17,314 nt of DNA from Chloroflexota bacterium (lineage in GTDB: Bacteria; Chloroflexota; Limnocylindria; Limnocylindrales; CSP1-4), in the NCBI GenBank assembly GCA_021789355.1, contig JAJYJR010000048.1, forward strand, positions 1 to 17,314. Direction: 5' to 3'. This document shows positions 1-7,868 of this stretch, one piece after another (positions within the stretch are counted from its first letter, which is position 1; each line of letters starts with the position of its first letter). The notes under the pieces are model-generated. The model made no database searches, was not told where the DNA came from, and worked only from the letters and a program-made list of their open reading frames with translations. Position numbers and translations under genes: made by a program.

Positions 1-122
1 GTTCCGCGACCAGGGGTATGCCCGGCCCCACCGGGTGACACGCGGGAACATCACGCGGCGCGCGGGGAATCGTCCTTCCGGCGTCTGACAGGTTCGCGGC
101 ACGCGCGCGTCCGGCGGAACGC

Positions 123-382
123 GTCAGATCCGGCGGGTGTCGACGTCGGTGACGATCGTGCCGCCGAAGCGACCGACGATCTCGCATACCGCGACGAGGT
201 CCGCGTCCTCGAAGCGGCCCGCCAGCACGGACTCGGGCACGACCGGGTAGCTCGGATGGCCCAGGGTTGCGATCCGCACCTGGTCGTCGGCGAGCGGCAG
301 AGCGAGGTGCAGGGCCCTGAATGACGCCTCAGCCGCCCGGGCCGGCGGCGAACGAGGCGGCGACGGAGTGCATTGCGGACCT
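123..382 (-). pseudogene. Small frameshifted reading frame, unknown function
   Basis: Read on the minus strand, the stretch from about 345 down to the TGA at 125-123 gives a protein-like sequence with normal composition. It contains ALPLADDQVRIATLGHPSYP and ends in FGGTIVTDVDTRRI. No ATG lies in that frame. An ATG at 382 opens a short peptide (MHSVAASFAAGPGG, then stop) in another frame, and a single shift in the GGCCCGGGCGGC run near 340 would join the two into one protein of about 85 residues. I do not recognise the family. It may be a decayed gene or a fragment of a longer one. An internal GTG (the V of DDQVRIA) could also start a protein of about 51 residues, but no ribosome binding site is evident. 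Confidence 0.3.
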
Positions 383-420
383 CGGGAAGCAGGTTGCCAG
401 TGTCCGCCGCGCCCACAGTC

Positions 421-748
421 GAGGAGGGCGACATCGGCCCTCAGTCGTCGCGGCAGCCCGGCCTCGAGCAGCGTTTCCTGGCTGGGATGTGGGAGTTCCC
501 GGTGGGCGATGCCGAGAGCCGCACCTGCTTCGCCCTCTGGCAGGCCGAGTTCGCGGCCCTTGGCTGGGTGGACGGCAAGCTGCGGGGCGTGGGGTCGCGC
601 GACGATCTGGCGATGGCGACGTACATGGTCGAGCGGGGCATCCGGACCATCGAGGAGTGGCTTCGGTCGTCACAGGGCGATGGGCCCGCGATCGTGACCG
701 GTGCGGACATCGCCGTGCCACGAGTGCGGATCGGCGACTGGAACGACT
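421..748 (+). pseudogene. Gene fragment cut by an IS21-family end
   Basis: A plus-strand frame runs from about 421 and has convincing protein composition, including FLAGMWEFPVGDAESRT, FAALGWVDGKLRGVGSRDDL and MATYMVERGIRTIEEWL. It reads into the terminal repeats of the adjacent IS21-type element at about 748, so the last residues before its stop near 825 are encoded by the transposon. The 5' end is also unclear: the nearest in-frame ATG at 373 precedes a low-complexity stretch. The DDLxMAxxMxERG pattern vaguely recalls C-terminal parts of phage terminase large subunits, but that is a weak resemblance. The safest call is a truncated gene of unknown function interrupted by the insertion sequence. 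Confidence 0.4.
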
Positions 749-802
749 GTCAACGTCGCCCGAAACCTGAACAGATAGCGCCGGTCGAAACCTGTACACC
801 CC

Positions 803-1022
803 TCAGTGCTCCTTGGCGCCCGTGAGCACCTCCTCGCGCTTGCCCCGCAGCCGGTAGCTCTCGCCCTTCAGGACGATGACCTCGGCGTGGTGGACCAAGC
901 GATCGACCATCGCGGCGACGGCTCGCGCGCACCGACCTCCTCGGCCAGCACCGCGCACGCTCTTGCTGCGGGGGCCTGAGGGCCCGCGCGAGATAGGCGA
1001 GCTCGGACGCAGGAGTGCTCAT
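803..1022 (-). pseudogene. istB: istB remnant with large internal deletion (IS21 helper ATPase)
   Basis: IstB is the AAA+ helper ATPase of IS21 transposition, normally about 250-260 residues. Here the ATG at 1022 begins a typical IstB N-terminus (MSTPASELAYLARALRPP). The frame is then lost. The last 43 or so codons reappear in another frame, reading VAAMVDRLVHHAEVIVLKGE and ending GKREEVLTGAKEH before TGA at 805-803, which is a good match to the IstB C-terminus. Walker A and B motifs and everything between are missing, so roughly 550 bases were deleted and a frameshift added. The ATG overlaps the istA stop as ATGA, the usual istA-istB arrangement. Confidence 0.7.
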
Positions 1023-1314
1023 TGGGGCACCTCGAAGCGCGCGTCGTAGCGATGGAGGTCGACCGCGGGCAGCTCGGGATCGCCGGCCGCGAGGCGGTCG
1101 CGGGCCTCGCGCGCGAGGCGGATGGCCCGGCCGTGCGCCGGGTCGAGCACGACGTCGGCCGGCACGAAGCTGCGTCGGTGGCGCGCGACCTCGGTGCCCT
1201 CGCAGCTGATGCGCACCCTGGTCGGGCTCACCGCGACCGAGAGGCGGCGGCCGACGAACGCCGGTGGCACCGAGTAGTCGGCCCCGAGCACGCGCACGAA
1301 GGCGTCCTTGCCGG
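1019..1314 (-). pseudogene. istA: istA C-terminal fragment (IS21 transposase)
   Basis: About 98 codons survive from the C-terminal end of an IS21 transposase, starting near 1314. The text reads KDAFVRVLGADYSVPPAFVG, then RRLSVAVSPTRVRI, then VARHRRSFVPADVVLDPAHG, and ends DLHRYDARFEVPQ before TGA at 1021-1019. This is the conserved beta-barrel domain following the DDE integrase core in IstA (also annotated as the Mu-transposase C-terminal domain). The N-terminal HTH and DDE catalytic core are absent. The stop overlaps the istB ATG. The longer open frame upstream (to about 1480) is antisense to the neighbouring transposase and is not part of the gene. Confidence 0.75.
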
Positions 1315-2041
1315 GAGAACCCGCGCTGGAGGCACCTGAGGATCGGGGGCGAGCTGCAGGGTCTTGGCATCCGGGTCGGTGCCACCACGATCCGCCGGGT
1401 GCTCGCCCATGCTGGGCTCGATCCCGCGGCCCAACGCTTCGGCCTGCGCTGGCGCGACTTCCTGCGCGCCGAGGCCGCACACATGCTGGCGGCGGACTTC
1501 CTCACGGTCGACACTCTTTTCTTCCGTCGACTCTACGTGTCTTCGTCATCGAGCTCGACACGCGGCGGGTGCACCTGGCCGGCGTCACCGCCCGCCCCAC
1601 CGCCATGTGGGTCACCTTGAGCACGCGCGCAACCTGGCAATCCGGATGGGCGAGGTCCTGTCCGTGCGGAGGTTCCTCATCCACGACAGGGATGCCCTCT
1701 TCGCCAGCTCCTTCGATCAGGTGTTCCGCTCGGGAGGCCGGCGGGTGATCAAAGACCCCGATCCGGGCGCCGAGAGCGAACGCGAGCTGCGCACGCCCGA
1801 TCGGATCCCTCCGTCGCGAGTGCTTGGACTGGATCCTCATCGTGCACCCCGCCGCCAGCTCGAAGGTGTCGTGCGCGCGCACGTCTGCCACAACAACGCG
1901 CACCGACCGCATCTCAGCCTCGGACTCCACGCTCCGGAGAACCCCCCGACTCCGCTCCCCCGTGCCCGGGCGTCACCACGCCCCGTCGAGCGACGGGGCC
2001 GGCTCGGCGGGCTGCTCCACGAGTACAACCTCGCGGCCTGA
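1315..2041 (+). pseudogene. Integrase-core (rve, IS481/IS3-like) transposase, frameshifted
   Basis: The 3' two-thirds of a DDE transposase can be followed across several frames. Frame one covers 1315-1540, from ENPRWRHLRIGGELQGLGIR through MLAADFLTVDTLFFRRLYV (first catalytic Asp region). The frame then changes near 1541 to FVIELDTRRVHLAGVTARP. Near 1617 it becomes ARNLAIRMGEVLSVRRFLIH, including HDRDALFASSFDQVF (second Asp region). Near 1752 it becomes TPIRAPRANA, later RRECLDWILIV. Near 1855 it returns to QLEGVVRAHVCHNNAHRPHL and ends GRLGGLLHEYNLAA with TGA at 2039-2041. At least four frameshifts make it non-functional. The 5' part (HTH domain) is missing, replaced at 1315 by the istA fragment. 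No inverted repeats could be identified. Confidence 0.75.
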
Positions 2042-2131
2042 TGATCGGGTCTTGGCACCCCACAAGCCCCCGGCCGGCCACGCCGGCTCGCCGTCGCCGA
2101 GCCCGGGGTGTGAGTGCGGACCGCGTGGCGA

Positions 2132-2899
2132 TCACGGCAGCGACCGGATCATGCCCCCGTCGATCGCCATGATCACCCCGTTGACGTAGGACGCCGCCGG
2201 GGACAGCAGGAACGCCGCGACCCGCCCGACTTCGTCGGGGTCCCCGTACCGTCCGAGAGGAATGCGAGCCTCTGCCTGTCGACGGACCTCGTCGATACTG
2301 ATCGCGGCGGCGCGCGCGCGGAGCTCGTCCAGCGATGCGACACGGTCGGTCGCGATGCGTCCGGGGGCGATCCCGTTGATCCGGATCGGGGTGATCTCCC
2401 CGACCAGCGTCTTTACGAGTCCGACGAGCCCGGGGCGAAGTACGTTCGACGTCACCAGCCCGGGGATGGGCTCGCGCACCGAACTGGAGAGGACGAGCAG
2501 GATCGCCGGGTCGTGACCGACGCGCAGGACGGGCAGGACCGCGCTCAGCAGACGAGTCGTGGACAGCAGTGTGTCGTTGACAGCGGCATGCCACTGCGCC
2601 TCACTCACCGCGTCGAATGTGCCCGAGGGCGGGCCGCCCGAGTTGATCACGATCAGGTCGAGTCCACCCAGGGCGCTGACGGCACGCTCGACGGCATCCG
2701 CGGGACCGTCGGCCGTGCTCAGGTCTGCGGCGACGGCGATGCCACCGATCTGTTCCGATTGCGCCTGCAAGCGCGCCATGTCCCGTGCCACGGCGGCGAC
2801 TCGGACGCCCTCGGCGGCGAGGGCGCGCGCGATCGCGGCTCCGATCCCGCGGCTCGCCCCACCCACGAGCGCGCGCGAACCGCCGAGTCCTAGGTCCAT
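2132..2899 (-). CDS. SDR-family oxidoreductase with atypical active site
   Basis: The product is 255 residues, a normal length for a classical short-chain dehydrogenase/reductase. The N-terminal Rossmann motif GGASRGIG (residues 13-20) is intact. NSGGP (86-90) sits where NNAG is expected, N108 is conserved, and LSSS (137-140) holds the active-site Ser. The usual YxxxK is not there: the aligned segment reads SNVLR (151-155). This resembles the BKR-like SDR subgroup (FabG-like proteins lacking the canonical Tyr/Lys). The end (YVNGVIMAIDGG) is typical. ATG at 2899 is chosen because the upstream DapA-like gene stops at 2890, a 10-base overlap that implies translational coupling. As the last gene of the catabolic cluster it probably acts on a pathway intermediate, substrate unknown. 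Confidence 0.85.
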   Translation of the reverse strand: MDLGLGGSRALVGGASRGIGAAIARALAAEGVRVAAVARDMARLQAQSEQIGGIAVAADLSTADGPADAVERAVSALGGLDLIVINSGGPPSGTFDAVSEAQWHAAVNDTLLSTTRLLSAVLPVLRVGHDPAILLVLSSSVREPIPGLVTSNVLRPGLVGLVKTLVGEITPIRINGIAPGRIATDRVASLDELRARAAAISIDEVRRQAEARIPLGRYGDPDEVGRVAAFLLSPAASYVNGVIMAIDGGMIRSLP

Positions 2900-3816
2900 G
2901 GCTGGAATGGTCCTGGATCGGGCGCGATGCCGACTCGCTCGAGGACGTCGTCGAGCTCGGCCGCGGTGACTGCGTCGATGACCGGCGAGAGTCCCCGAGT
3001 GCGGGAGGACGCAAGCACCCCCCGGCGCCTCAGCACCTCCTTGCGGATGGCGAGGCCGACGACGGGCTGCGATTCGAACTGGATGAGCGGCAGGTATCGG
3101 TCGAAGCACCGCGCCGCGCCCGCCAGGTCCCCGGTCTCCACGGACACGCGGAGCTGGCGCAGGATCTCGGGGAAGGCGAAGCCCGTCATCGTGCCGCAGG
3201 CACCCCGGCGCAGCTCGTACAGGGCCGAGACGCCGCCCAGGCCGCCGAACACGGCGAGGTCCGGACGTGCCGCGAGGAGGCGGCCGATCTTGGGAGGCGT
3301 CGGAGGATCCTCGAGCTTGACCACGCCGGCGCCGCTCGCGTCGACGCAGGCGAGCAGCGTCGAGGTCGGGATGACCACCCCGGTGGCGGCTGGCTCGTCC
3401 TGGATGATGAGCGGCAGGCCGGCACGCGCGGCCTCGGCGTAGAACGCGGGCAGCAGGTCGATGTTGCGCAGCAGCGGTGGCGAGGCCACCATCGCCGCCG
3501 CGGCGCCGAGTTCGCGCGCCTGCCCGATGAGCGTCCGCACGCTCGCCGGGCTCGCACCCGAGCACCCGACCGCGACGGGGACGCGACCGTGCGCGACGTC
3601 CAGCACCGTCCGCAGGGCGCTCGCGCGTTCGTCGGCCGCGAGCGCGGCTGGCTCGCCCATGACACCCGTGGCCGTGAGGCCGTCCACGCCCCAGTCGATC
3701 GCAGCATCGACGAGACGGCCCAGGCTCGTCGTGTCGAGTGAACCATCCTCGGCGAAGGGCGTGGGCAGGATGTACCACGTGCCGCGCAGGCCACCGTGAT
3801 CCGCGACGCTGCTCAC
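2890..3816 (-). CDS. DapA-family (dihydrodipicolinate synthase-like) lyase/aldolase
   Basis: The product is 308 residues, the usual size of the class I aldolase DapA/NAL superfamily. Visible features are LPTPF near residue 17, GVMGEPAAL (51-59) at the pyruvate-carboxylate binding loop, and the Schiff-base lysine K167 in GVVKLEDPP. The catalytic Tyr of true DapA (in TPYYN) is replaced by SPPLL (112-116), and the Thr pair of GTTGE by Val-Met. It is therefore unlikely to make dihydrodipicolinate. Relatives include 2-keto-3-deoxy-sugar-acid dehydratases and hydratase-aldolases, and next to a 2,5-dioxovalerate dehydrogenase-like gene a 2-keto-3-deoxy acid dehydratase or aldolase role is reasonable inference. 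The GTG start at 3816 is chosen because it overlaps the preceding stop as GTGA. The stop overlaps the SDR start. Confidence 0.85.
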   Translation of the reverse strand: MSSVADHGGLRGTWYILPTPFAEDGSLDTTSLGRLVDAAIDWGVDGLTATGVMGEPAALAADERASALRTVLDVAHGRVPVAVGCSGASPASVRTLIGQARELGAAAAMVASPPLLRNIDLLPAFYAEAARAGLPLIIQDEPAATGVVIPTSTLLACVDASGAGVVKLEDPPTPPKIGRLLAARPDLAVFGGLGGVSALYELRRGACGTMTGFAFPEILRQLRVSVETGDLAGAARCFDRYLPLIQFESQPVVGLAIRKEVLRRRGVLASSRTRGLSPVIDAVTAAELDDVLERVGIAPDPGPFQPWT

Positions 3817-4010
3817 AGGCGCTCTCCAATCGCCTGTCCCTGCAGGAAGAAGAGCAGGTACTCCGGGCCCCCAGCCTTCGTGTCTGTGCCGCTCATGTTG
3901 AAGCCGCCGAACGGGCGCACGCGCATCAGGGCGCCGGTCGACTTGCGGTTGACGTAGAGGTTGTCTCCATGGGATCCGTCTCGGGCATGGGCGACGTGTC
4001 CATCGCGGCC
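3813..4010 (-). pseudogene. C-terminal remnant of a 1-pyrroline-5-carboxylate dehydrogenase-like ALDH
   Basis: The last 65 or so codons before TGA at 3815-3813 match the C-terminus of 1-pyrroline-5-carboxylate dehydrogenases (RocA/PruA type). The segment [20 protein letters not shown] is followed by [15 protein letters not shown] and [17 protein letters not shown] full enzyme is about 510 residues, so the NAD-binding domain and catalytic Cys/Glu are gone. No homologous text is recognisable upstream of about 4010. The stop overlaps the GTG start of the DapA-like gene as GTGA. The ancestral cluster therefore probably contained this complete gene between the two neighbours, and its 3' end persists because it feeds translation into the next gene (inference). 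Confidence 0.7.
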
Positions 4011-4339
4011 CTCCGATATCGTCACCCGCCGATCGGCGGCCGCCAGCGATTCGGCGAGCAGAATTGACAAGCGAACGGCGCGCGTCCTCCTCGCGCCCAG
4101 ATGCATCTGCAGCCGCCGCGGACGAGGCCGAACAACGCGCCACCGAGGCCGAGCGTGACGCGGCCGACCCACGCATATCGGGCGATGCTCCAGCGGCGGA
4201 CGGAGTTTGTAGTCCGACCGCCGATGAGTTCTGCGACGATGGTCGACGAACGTGGCTGCGCCGTCGCCAGGGAGGCAATCGCGCACGCGCACGCCATCTC
4301 CTGCGGCATGCTCGGTGCAGCGGCAGATGCGTGCCACTG
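4011..4339 (-). other. Gene-free stretch between ALDH and the P5CDH-like remnant
   Basis: About 330 bases contain no recognisable gene. Several short frames exist on both strands; one on the minus strand (4022-4309) includes [19 protein letters not shown]. Their arginine- and cysteine-rich composition and lack of family resemblance argue against coding. It is probably decayed remains of the deleted dehydrogenase gene, though no homologous residues can be aligned. Confidence 0.4.
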
Positions 4340-5767
4340 TCACCAGCCCAGGTACACGGTCTTGCTCGTGCTGAAGAACTCCGTCGCGACGTAGCCCTGC
4401 TCGCGGAAGGTGTTCGTGCTCGAGTCCTTCACGCCGCCGAAGGGGACCGACAGATCGAGGCCGGTGGTCGGCCGGTTGACCTTTACAACGCCGGCTTGCA
4501 CCCGCTCGGCAAATCTGGCGGCCTGCTTGAGATCATTCGTCACGATACCTGCGGACAGTCCATAGGCCGTGTCGTTGGCGAGCTCGAGCGCGTGGTCGGG
4601 ATCGCGCGCCTGCAGGACGGCGATCACCGGACCGAACACCTCCTCGCGCCACAATGCTTGCTCGCGCTGCACCCCATCGACGACCGTGGGTTCGAAGAAC
4701 AGTCCGTCGATCGGGCGACCGCCAGTGACCGCCCGCGCACCATCGCGACCCGCCTGCTCGACTGCCGTGCGGTCACGCGCCAGCTGGTCCTCGCTGACTG
4801 CGGGTCCCATCAGCACACCCGTGGTCCGACCGTCTCCCGGCTGGTAGCGTGCCGCCTGGGCCACGAGCGCGTCAACCAGGCGCCCGTAGATGCCCGGCGT
4901 GCAGATGACACGGCTCGTCGCCGTGCAGGCTTGCCCCGTGAGTCCGAACCCGCCGATGGCCGCGATCGAGGCGGCGACTGCCGGGTCGGCATCGTCGAGC
5001 ACGACGAGCGGGTTCTTGCCGCCCATCTCGAGCTGCACGCGGGCGCGTCGCTCGGAGGCGATGCCGTGAATATGCACGCCGACCGCGGTGGACCCCGTGA
5101 AACTGATGCCGGCCACGCGCCCGTCGCTGGTCAGCGCGTCGCCGACCGCAGCGCCGCCATACACGAGGTTGAGCACGCCCGCGGGCAGCCCGGCGTCATG
5201 CAGGGCTGTGACGAAATGGCGCGCCGTCAGCGGCGTGAGCGAGGCTGGCTTGAAGACGACGGCGTTGCCCGCAACCAGGGCCGGCGCGATCTTCCAGGCG
5301 GGGATGGCGATGGGGAAGTTCCAGGGCGTGATGCAGGCCACGACCCCGAGGGGCTCACGACGCGTGTAGAGCAGCGTGTCGGGCGTGACCGACGGGACGA
5401 CCTGGCCGAACAGTCGCCACCCCTCGCCCCCGAAGTAGGCGAGGACATCGATCGCCCGCGACACCTCGCCCCGCGCCTCCGCGACGGTCTTGCCCTCCTC
5501 GCGGCACAGGTCGAGGGCGACCGCCTCCGCGCGCTCGGTGAGGAGCTGGCTCGCCCGCCGCAGGATCGCGCCGCGTGCCGGAGCGGTCAGCGCGGCCCAC
5601 CCCGGCTGCGCAAGCGCGGCGGCGCACAGCGCGGCGTCCACCTGCTCGGGTCCCCCCTCGGCGCGACGGGAGACCGCATCGGCAGGATCGGCGGGGTTCA
5701 TCCGGAGGACCGACGGCTGCCCGAGCGCCTCTCCGCCGATCAGGTGCGTGCAGTCGATGGCCGTCAT
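4340..5767 (-). CDS. NAD(P)+-dependent aldehyde dehydrogenase, 2,5-dioxovalerate (KGSA) dehydrogenase-like
   Basis: This full-length ALDH has 475 residues. It shows PWNFP (148-152, N150), FKPAS (172-176, cofactor-binding K173), FTGS (223-226), general-base E247 in LEMGGKNP, nucleophile C281 in GQACTATSR, and EEVFGP (375-380). The GQxCTATSR signature and the C-terminal pattern [20 protein letters not shown] followed by REQG resemble alpha-ketoglutaric semialdehyde dehydrogenases (YcbD/KGSADH group). These oxidise 2,5-dioxopentanoate to 2-oxoglutarate in pentose, glucarate and hydroxyproline pathways. Paired with a DapA-family gene downstream, that role is plausible, but other semialdehydes are possible. 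The ATG at 5767 has a GAGGAGG ribosome binding site 8 bases upstream. A 99-base gap with hairpins separates it from the crotonase gene. Confidence 0.9.
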   Translation of the reverse strand: MTAIDCTHLIGGEALGQPSVLRMNPADPADAVSRRAEGGPEQVDAALCAAALAQPGWAALTAPARGAILRRASQLLTERAEAVALDLCREEGKTVAEARGEVSRAIDVLAYFGGEGWRLFGQVVPSVTPDTLLYTRREPLGVVACITPWNFPIAIPAWKIAPALVAGNAVVFKPASLTPLTARHFVTALHDAGLPAGVLNLVYGGAAVGDALTSDGRVAGISFTGSTAVGVHIHGIASERRARVQLEMGGKNPLVVLDDADPAVAASIAAIGGFGLTGQACTATSRVICTPGIYGRLVDALVAQAARYQPGDGRTTGVLMGPAVSEDQLARDRTAVEQAGRDGARAVTGGRPIDGLFFEPTVVDGVQREQALWREEVFGPVIAVLQARDPDHALELANDTAYGLSAGIVTNDLKQAARFAERVQAGVVKVNRPTTGLDLSVPFGGVKDSSTNTFREQGYVATEFFSTSKTVYLGW

Positions 5768-5835
5768 GACGTGTGCCTCCTCGATCGTGCGGGCGCCCCT
5801 TCTGGAGAGCCCTCGAAGAACATCAATCGCCAGGG

Positions 5836-5864
5836 GTCCGCCCAGAGGCGGACGCCTGCGGCGT
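5836..5864 (-). terminator. Two overlapping hairpins after the crotonase gene
   Basis: Just 2 bases beyond the crotonase stop, the region can fold as GTCCGCC-CAGA-GGCGGAC (5836-5853, perfect 7-bp stem, 4-base loop) or as GACGCC-TGC-GGCGT (5851-5864, at least 5 bp). The two share 5851-5853, so they are largely alternatives. On the minus strand no U-run follows the stem, so this is not a classical intrinsic terminator. It may be a partial terminator, an mRNA-stabilising stem or an attenuator between the upstream transporter/CoA genes and the ALDH gene. Confidence 0.4.
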
Positions 5865-5866
5865 GC

Positions 5867-6643
5867 TCAGCTGCCCTGCCAGATGGGGGCGCGTTTCTCC
5901 CGGAATGCGAGCGGTCCCTCGACGGCATCCTGCGAGCCGAGCGCGCGCATCACCGCCATCGACCGATGCTGGATGGCCTCCGCCAGCGTGAGATGGCTCG
6001 TCTCCGCGGCAAGCTGCTTGATCGCGCGCAGCGAGAGCGGCGCGCACGCGAGCACCCGGGCGACGAGCCGTGCCACGGCGTCGTCGAGCTCGCTCCGGGG
6101 CACGACCTCGTTTACCAGCCCGAGACCATGGGCCTCCTGCGCGGTCATCCGGCGCCCGGTCAGCAGGAGCTCCATCGCGATCGCCTGCGGCAGGCGCCGT
6201 GTGAGCTGCAGAACACCCCCGCCGAGCGGCAGGTACCCGACGGTGGCCTCGGGCAGCCCGAGTTGGGCCTCGTCGCACGCGATCACGAGGTCGCAGCCCA
6301 GCACGAGCTCGAACCCGCCACCCAGGGCGTAGCCGTTCACGCGAGCAATGATCGGCACCGAGATGTCCGTGGCCGCACCCAGACCCCCGAAGCCGCCGGG
6401 GTGCTGATAGGCAAAGTACTCGAGGCCCGAGCGCTGTTCGGAGCGCAGGTCCGCTCCCGCGCAGAAGGCGCGATCGCCCGCCCCCGTCAGGACGACCACG
6501 CGCACGTCGGGGTCGGCATCGAGGCGGCGCAGCGTCGAGGACAGCTCCTCCTCGGCGGTGACGTCGAGGGCATTGCGCACCGAGGGCCGATCGATCGTGA
6601 CCCGGGCCACATGATCGGTGATGCTCCACTCGATGCCGTTCAT
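5867..6643 (-). CDS. Enoyl-CoA hydratase/isomerase (crotonase) family protein
   Basis: The product is 258 residues, typical for the crotonase family. The oxyanion-hole segments are AFCAGAD (59-65) and NGYALGGGFEL (103-113). Both acid-base glutamates of the hydratase are present: E112 in GGGFEL and E132 in GLPEA. It is thus a likely hydratase/dehydratase of an acyl-CoA rather than a family member lacking catalysis. The C-terminal FREKRAPIW is the usual FxEKRxPxF/W ending. It follows the CoA-transferase gene after 25 bases, in the same operon. CaiB-type transferase plus crotonase recalls carnitine- and 2-hydroxyacyl-type pathways where the CoA moiety is recycled. The substrate is unknown. ATG at 6643 is the natural start; the Shine-Dalgarno is weak (G-rich). 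Confidence 0.9.
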   Translation of the reverse strand: MNGIEWSITDHVARVTIDRPSVRNALDVTAEEELSSTLRRLDADPDVRVVVLTGAGDRAFCAGADLRSEQRSGLEYFAYQHPGGFGGLGAATDISVPIIARVNGYALGGGFELVLGCDLVIACDEAQLGLPEATVGYLPLGGGVLQLTRRLPQAIAMELLLTGRRMTAQEAHGLGLVNEVVPRSELDDAVARLVARVLACAPLSLRAIKQLAAETSHLTLAEAIQHRSMAVMRALGSQDAVEGPLAFREKRAPIWQGS

Positions 6644-6668
6644 GGCCGGCCCCCCGCCGGCGACCCCG

Positions 6669-7868
6669 TCATTGCAGCACCCCGAGCGCGCGCAGCGCGT
6701 CGATCCGATCGCAACCGTAGCCGAGTTCGGCCAGCACCTCGTCGCCGTGCTCCCCGAGACGCGGCGGGACGCGCCGGATCTCGGCCTCGGTGGCGGACAG
6801 GTGGATCGGGACGTGCACGACTCGGACGCTGCCCGCGGTCGGGTGTGCCATCTCGACGATCATGCCGTCCACCTGGGTCTGCTCGTCAGCCAGCGCCTCC
6901 ACGAGGGTCCGCACCGGGGCACACAGGATCTCCTGGTCTTCGAGGCGCCGGATCCAGTGCGCGGTGGAGTCCGTCGCGAACCGCTCGCGAAAGATCTCCT
7001 GCAGCTCGGGGCGATGCTCGAACTGGGCGTCGAGGGTAGCGTATTCGGGACGGGCGGAGAGATCCTCGCCGAGTTCGAGCGCGGCACAGATGTCCCGCAG
7101 CGGGTTCTCCTTGAAGGCCCCCACGATGCAGACCGCGCCGTCGGTCGTCGGGAAGACGCCGGTGAGGGGCATGCGGGCCCAGTTGATCTCCCGGCCCCGG
7201 TTCATCTGCATGCAGGCTTCCTGCATCTGCATGTGGAGCATGGAGTCGTACATGGACACGTCCACGCGCTGGCCTTCGCCCGTGCGCTCGCGAGCCAGCA
7301 GTGCCAGCAGGATGCCCTGCAGCAGGTGCATGCCCGTGGTGTAGTCGCACAGGGTGGTCGGGTAGATCGAGAGCGGGATATCGTCGCCTGCCCGGCGCCA
7401 CATGACGCCGGTGTAGGCCTGCGTGATGACGTCCTGCCCGCCCTTGTGGCGGTACGGCCCGGCCTCCCCGAACCCCGTGCCCGATGCCCAGATGAGGCGC
7501 GGATTCACCGAGCGCAGCCGCTCGTACCCGAAGCCCATGCGCTCCATGACCCCGGCGCGGAAGTTGCTGACCACGACGTCGGCACGTGCCGCGAGGTCGT
7601 AGATGACCTGCTTGCCCTCGTCGGTGCGGGTGTCAAGCGCCACACTGCGCTTGTTGCGGTTGATGGCGAGGAACACCGGGTTGTCGAGGCCGTCGGGGTC
7701 CGAGATCGAGGTGCGGGCGAGGTCTCCCACGCGGGGCCGCTCGATCTTGATGACCTCGGCACCATAGTCGCCCAGCAGCTGCGTGGCGCACGGCCCCATG
7801 AAGACCTGCGTGAAGTCGAGCACGACGACGCCCGCCAGGGGCAGGTCGGCACCGCTGATCGGACTCAC
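6669..7868 (-). CDS. Class III CoA-transferase (CaiB/BaiF/Frc family)
   Basis: The product has 399 residues, matching the family. The N-terminus holds GVVVLDFTQVFMGPCATQLL and GDYGAEVIKIERP, the latter the conserved GAEVIKIE motif. The catalytic aspartate is D175 in LCDYTTGMHL, equivalent to the Asp of formyl-CoA transferase that forms the acyl-anhydride. TGEGQRVDVSMYDSML follows, as in family members. It would move CoA from a donor thioester onto a carboxylic acid, activating the imported substrate for the crotonase. The GTG start at 7868 overlaps the TGA of the upstream flavoprotein gene as GTGA, indicating coupled translation. The exact acid and CoA donor cannot be read from sequence. Confidence 0.92.
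   Translation of the reverse strand: MSPISGADLPLAGVVVLDFTQVFMGPCATQLLGDYGAEVIKIERPRVGDLARTSISDPDGLDNPVFLAINRNKRSVALDTRTDEGKQVIYDLAARADVVVSNFRAGVMERMGFGYERLRSVNPRLIWASGTGFGEAGPYRHKGGQDVITQAYTGVMWRRAGDDIPLSIYPTTLCDYTTGMHLLQGILLALLARERTGEGQRVDVSMYDSMLHMQMQEACMQMNRGREINWARMPLTGVFPTTDGAVCIVGAFKENPLRDICAALELGEDLSARPEYATLDAQFEHRPELQEIFRERFATDSTAHWIRRLEDQEILCAPVRTLVEALADEQTQVDGMIVEMAHPTAGSVRVVHVPIHLSATEAEIRRVPPRLGEHGDEVLAELGYGCDRIDALRALGVLQ

Larger units (their letters stand above)
748..1314 (-). mobile_element. Degenerate IS21-family insertion sequence remnant
   Basis: This segment holds the 3' part of istA, a collapsed istB and one end of an IS21-family element. The outer end begins with TGTCAACGTC at 748. 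It carries two nearly identical direct repeats typical of IS21-family termini: CGAAACCTGAACA at 761-773 and CGAAACCTGTACA at 786-798 (12 of 13 bases identical). The other end is missing. At about 1312-1315 the istA coding sequence stops abruptly and an unrelated transposase fragment begins on the opposite strand. The element cannot encode its own transposition. Confidence 0.7.

Noticed and set aside
2071..2089. GCCGG-CCACG-CCGGC hairpin downstream of the SDR gene as an operon terminator
   Set aside because: It is a five-base stem without a U-tract, and such GC repeats are frequent by chance here.
4064..7039. A 991-codon plus-strand open frame
   Set aside because: It is the antisense shadow of the ALDH, crotonase and CoA-transferase genes in GC-rich DNA. 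It is rich in Arg/His/Gly and shows no domain, while the minus strand carries clear catalytic motifs.
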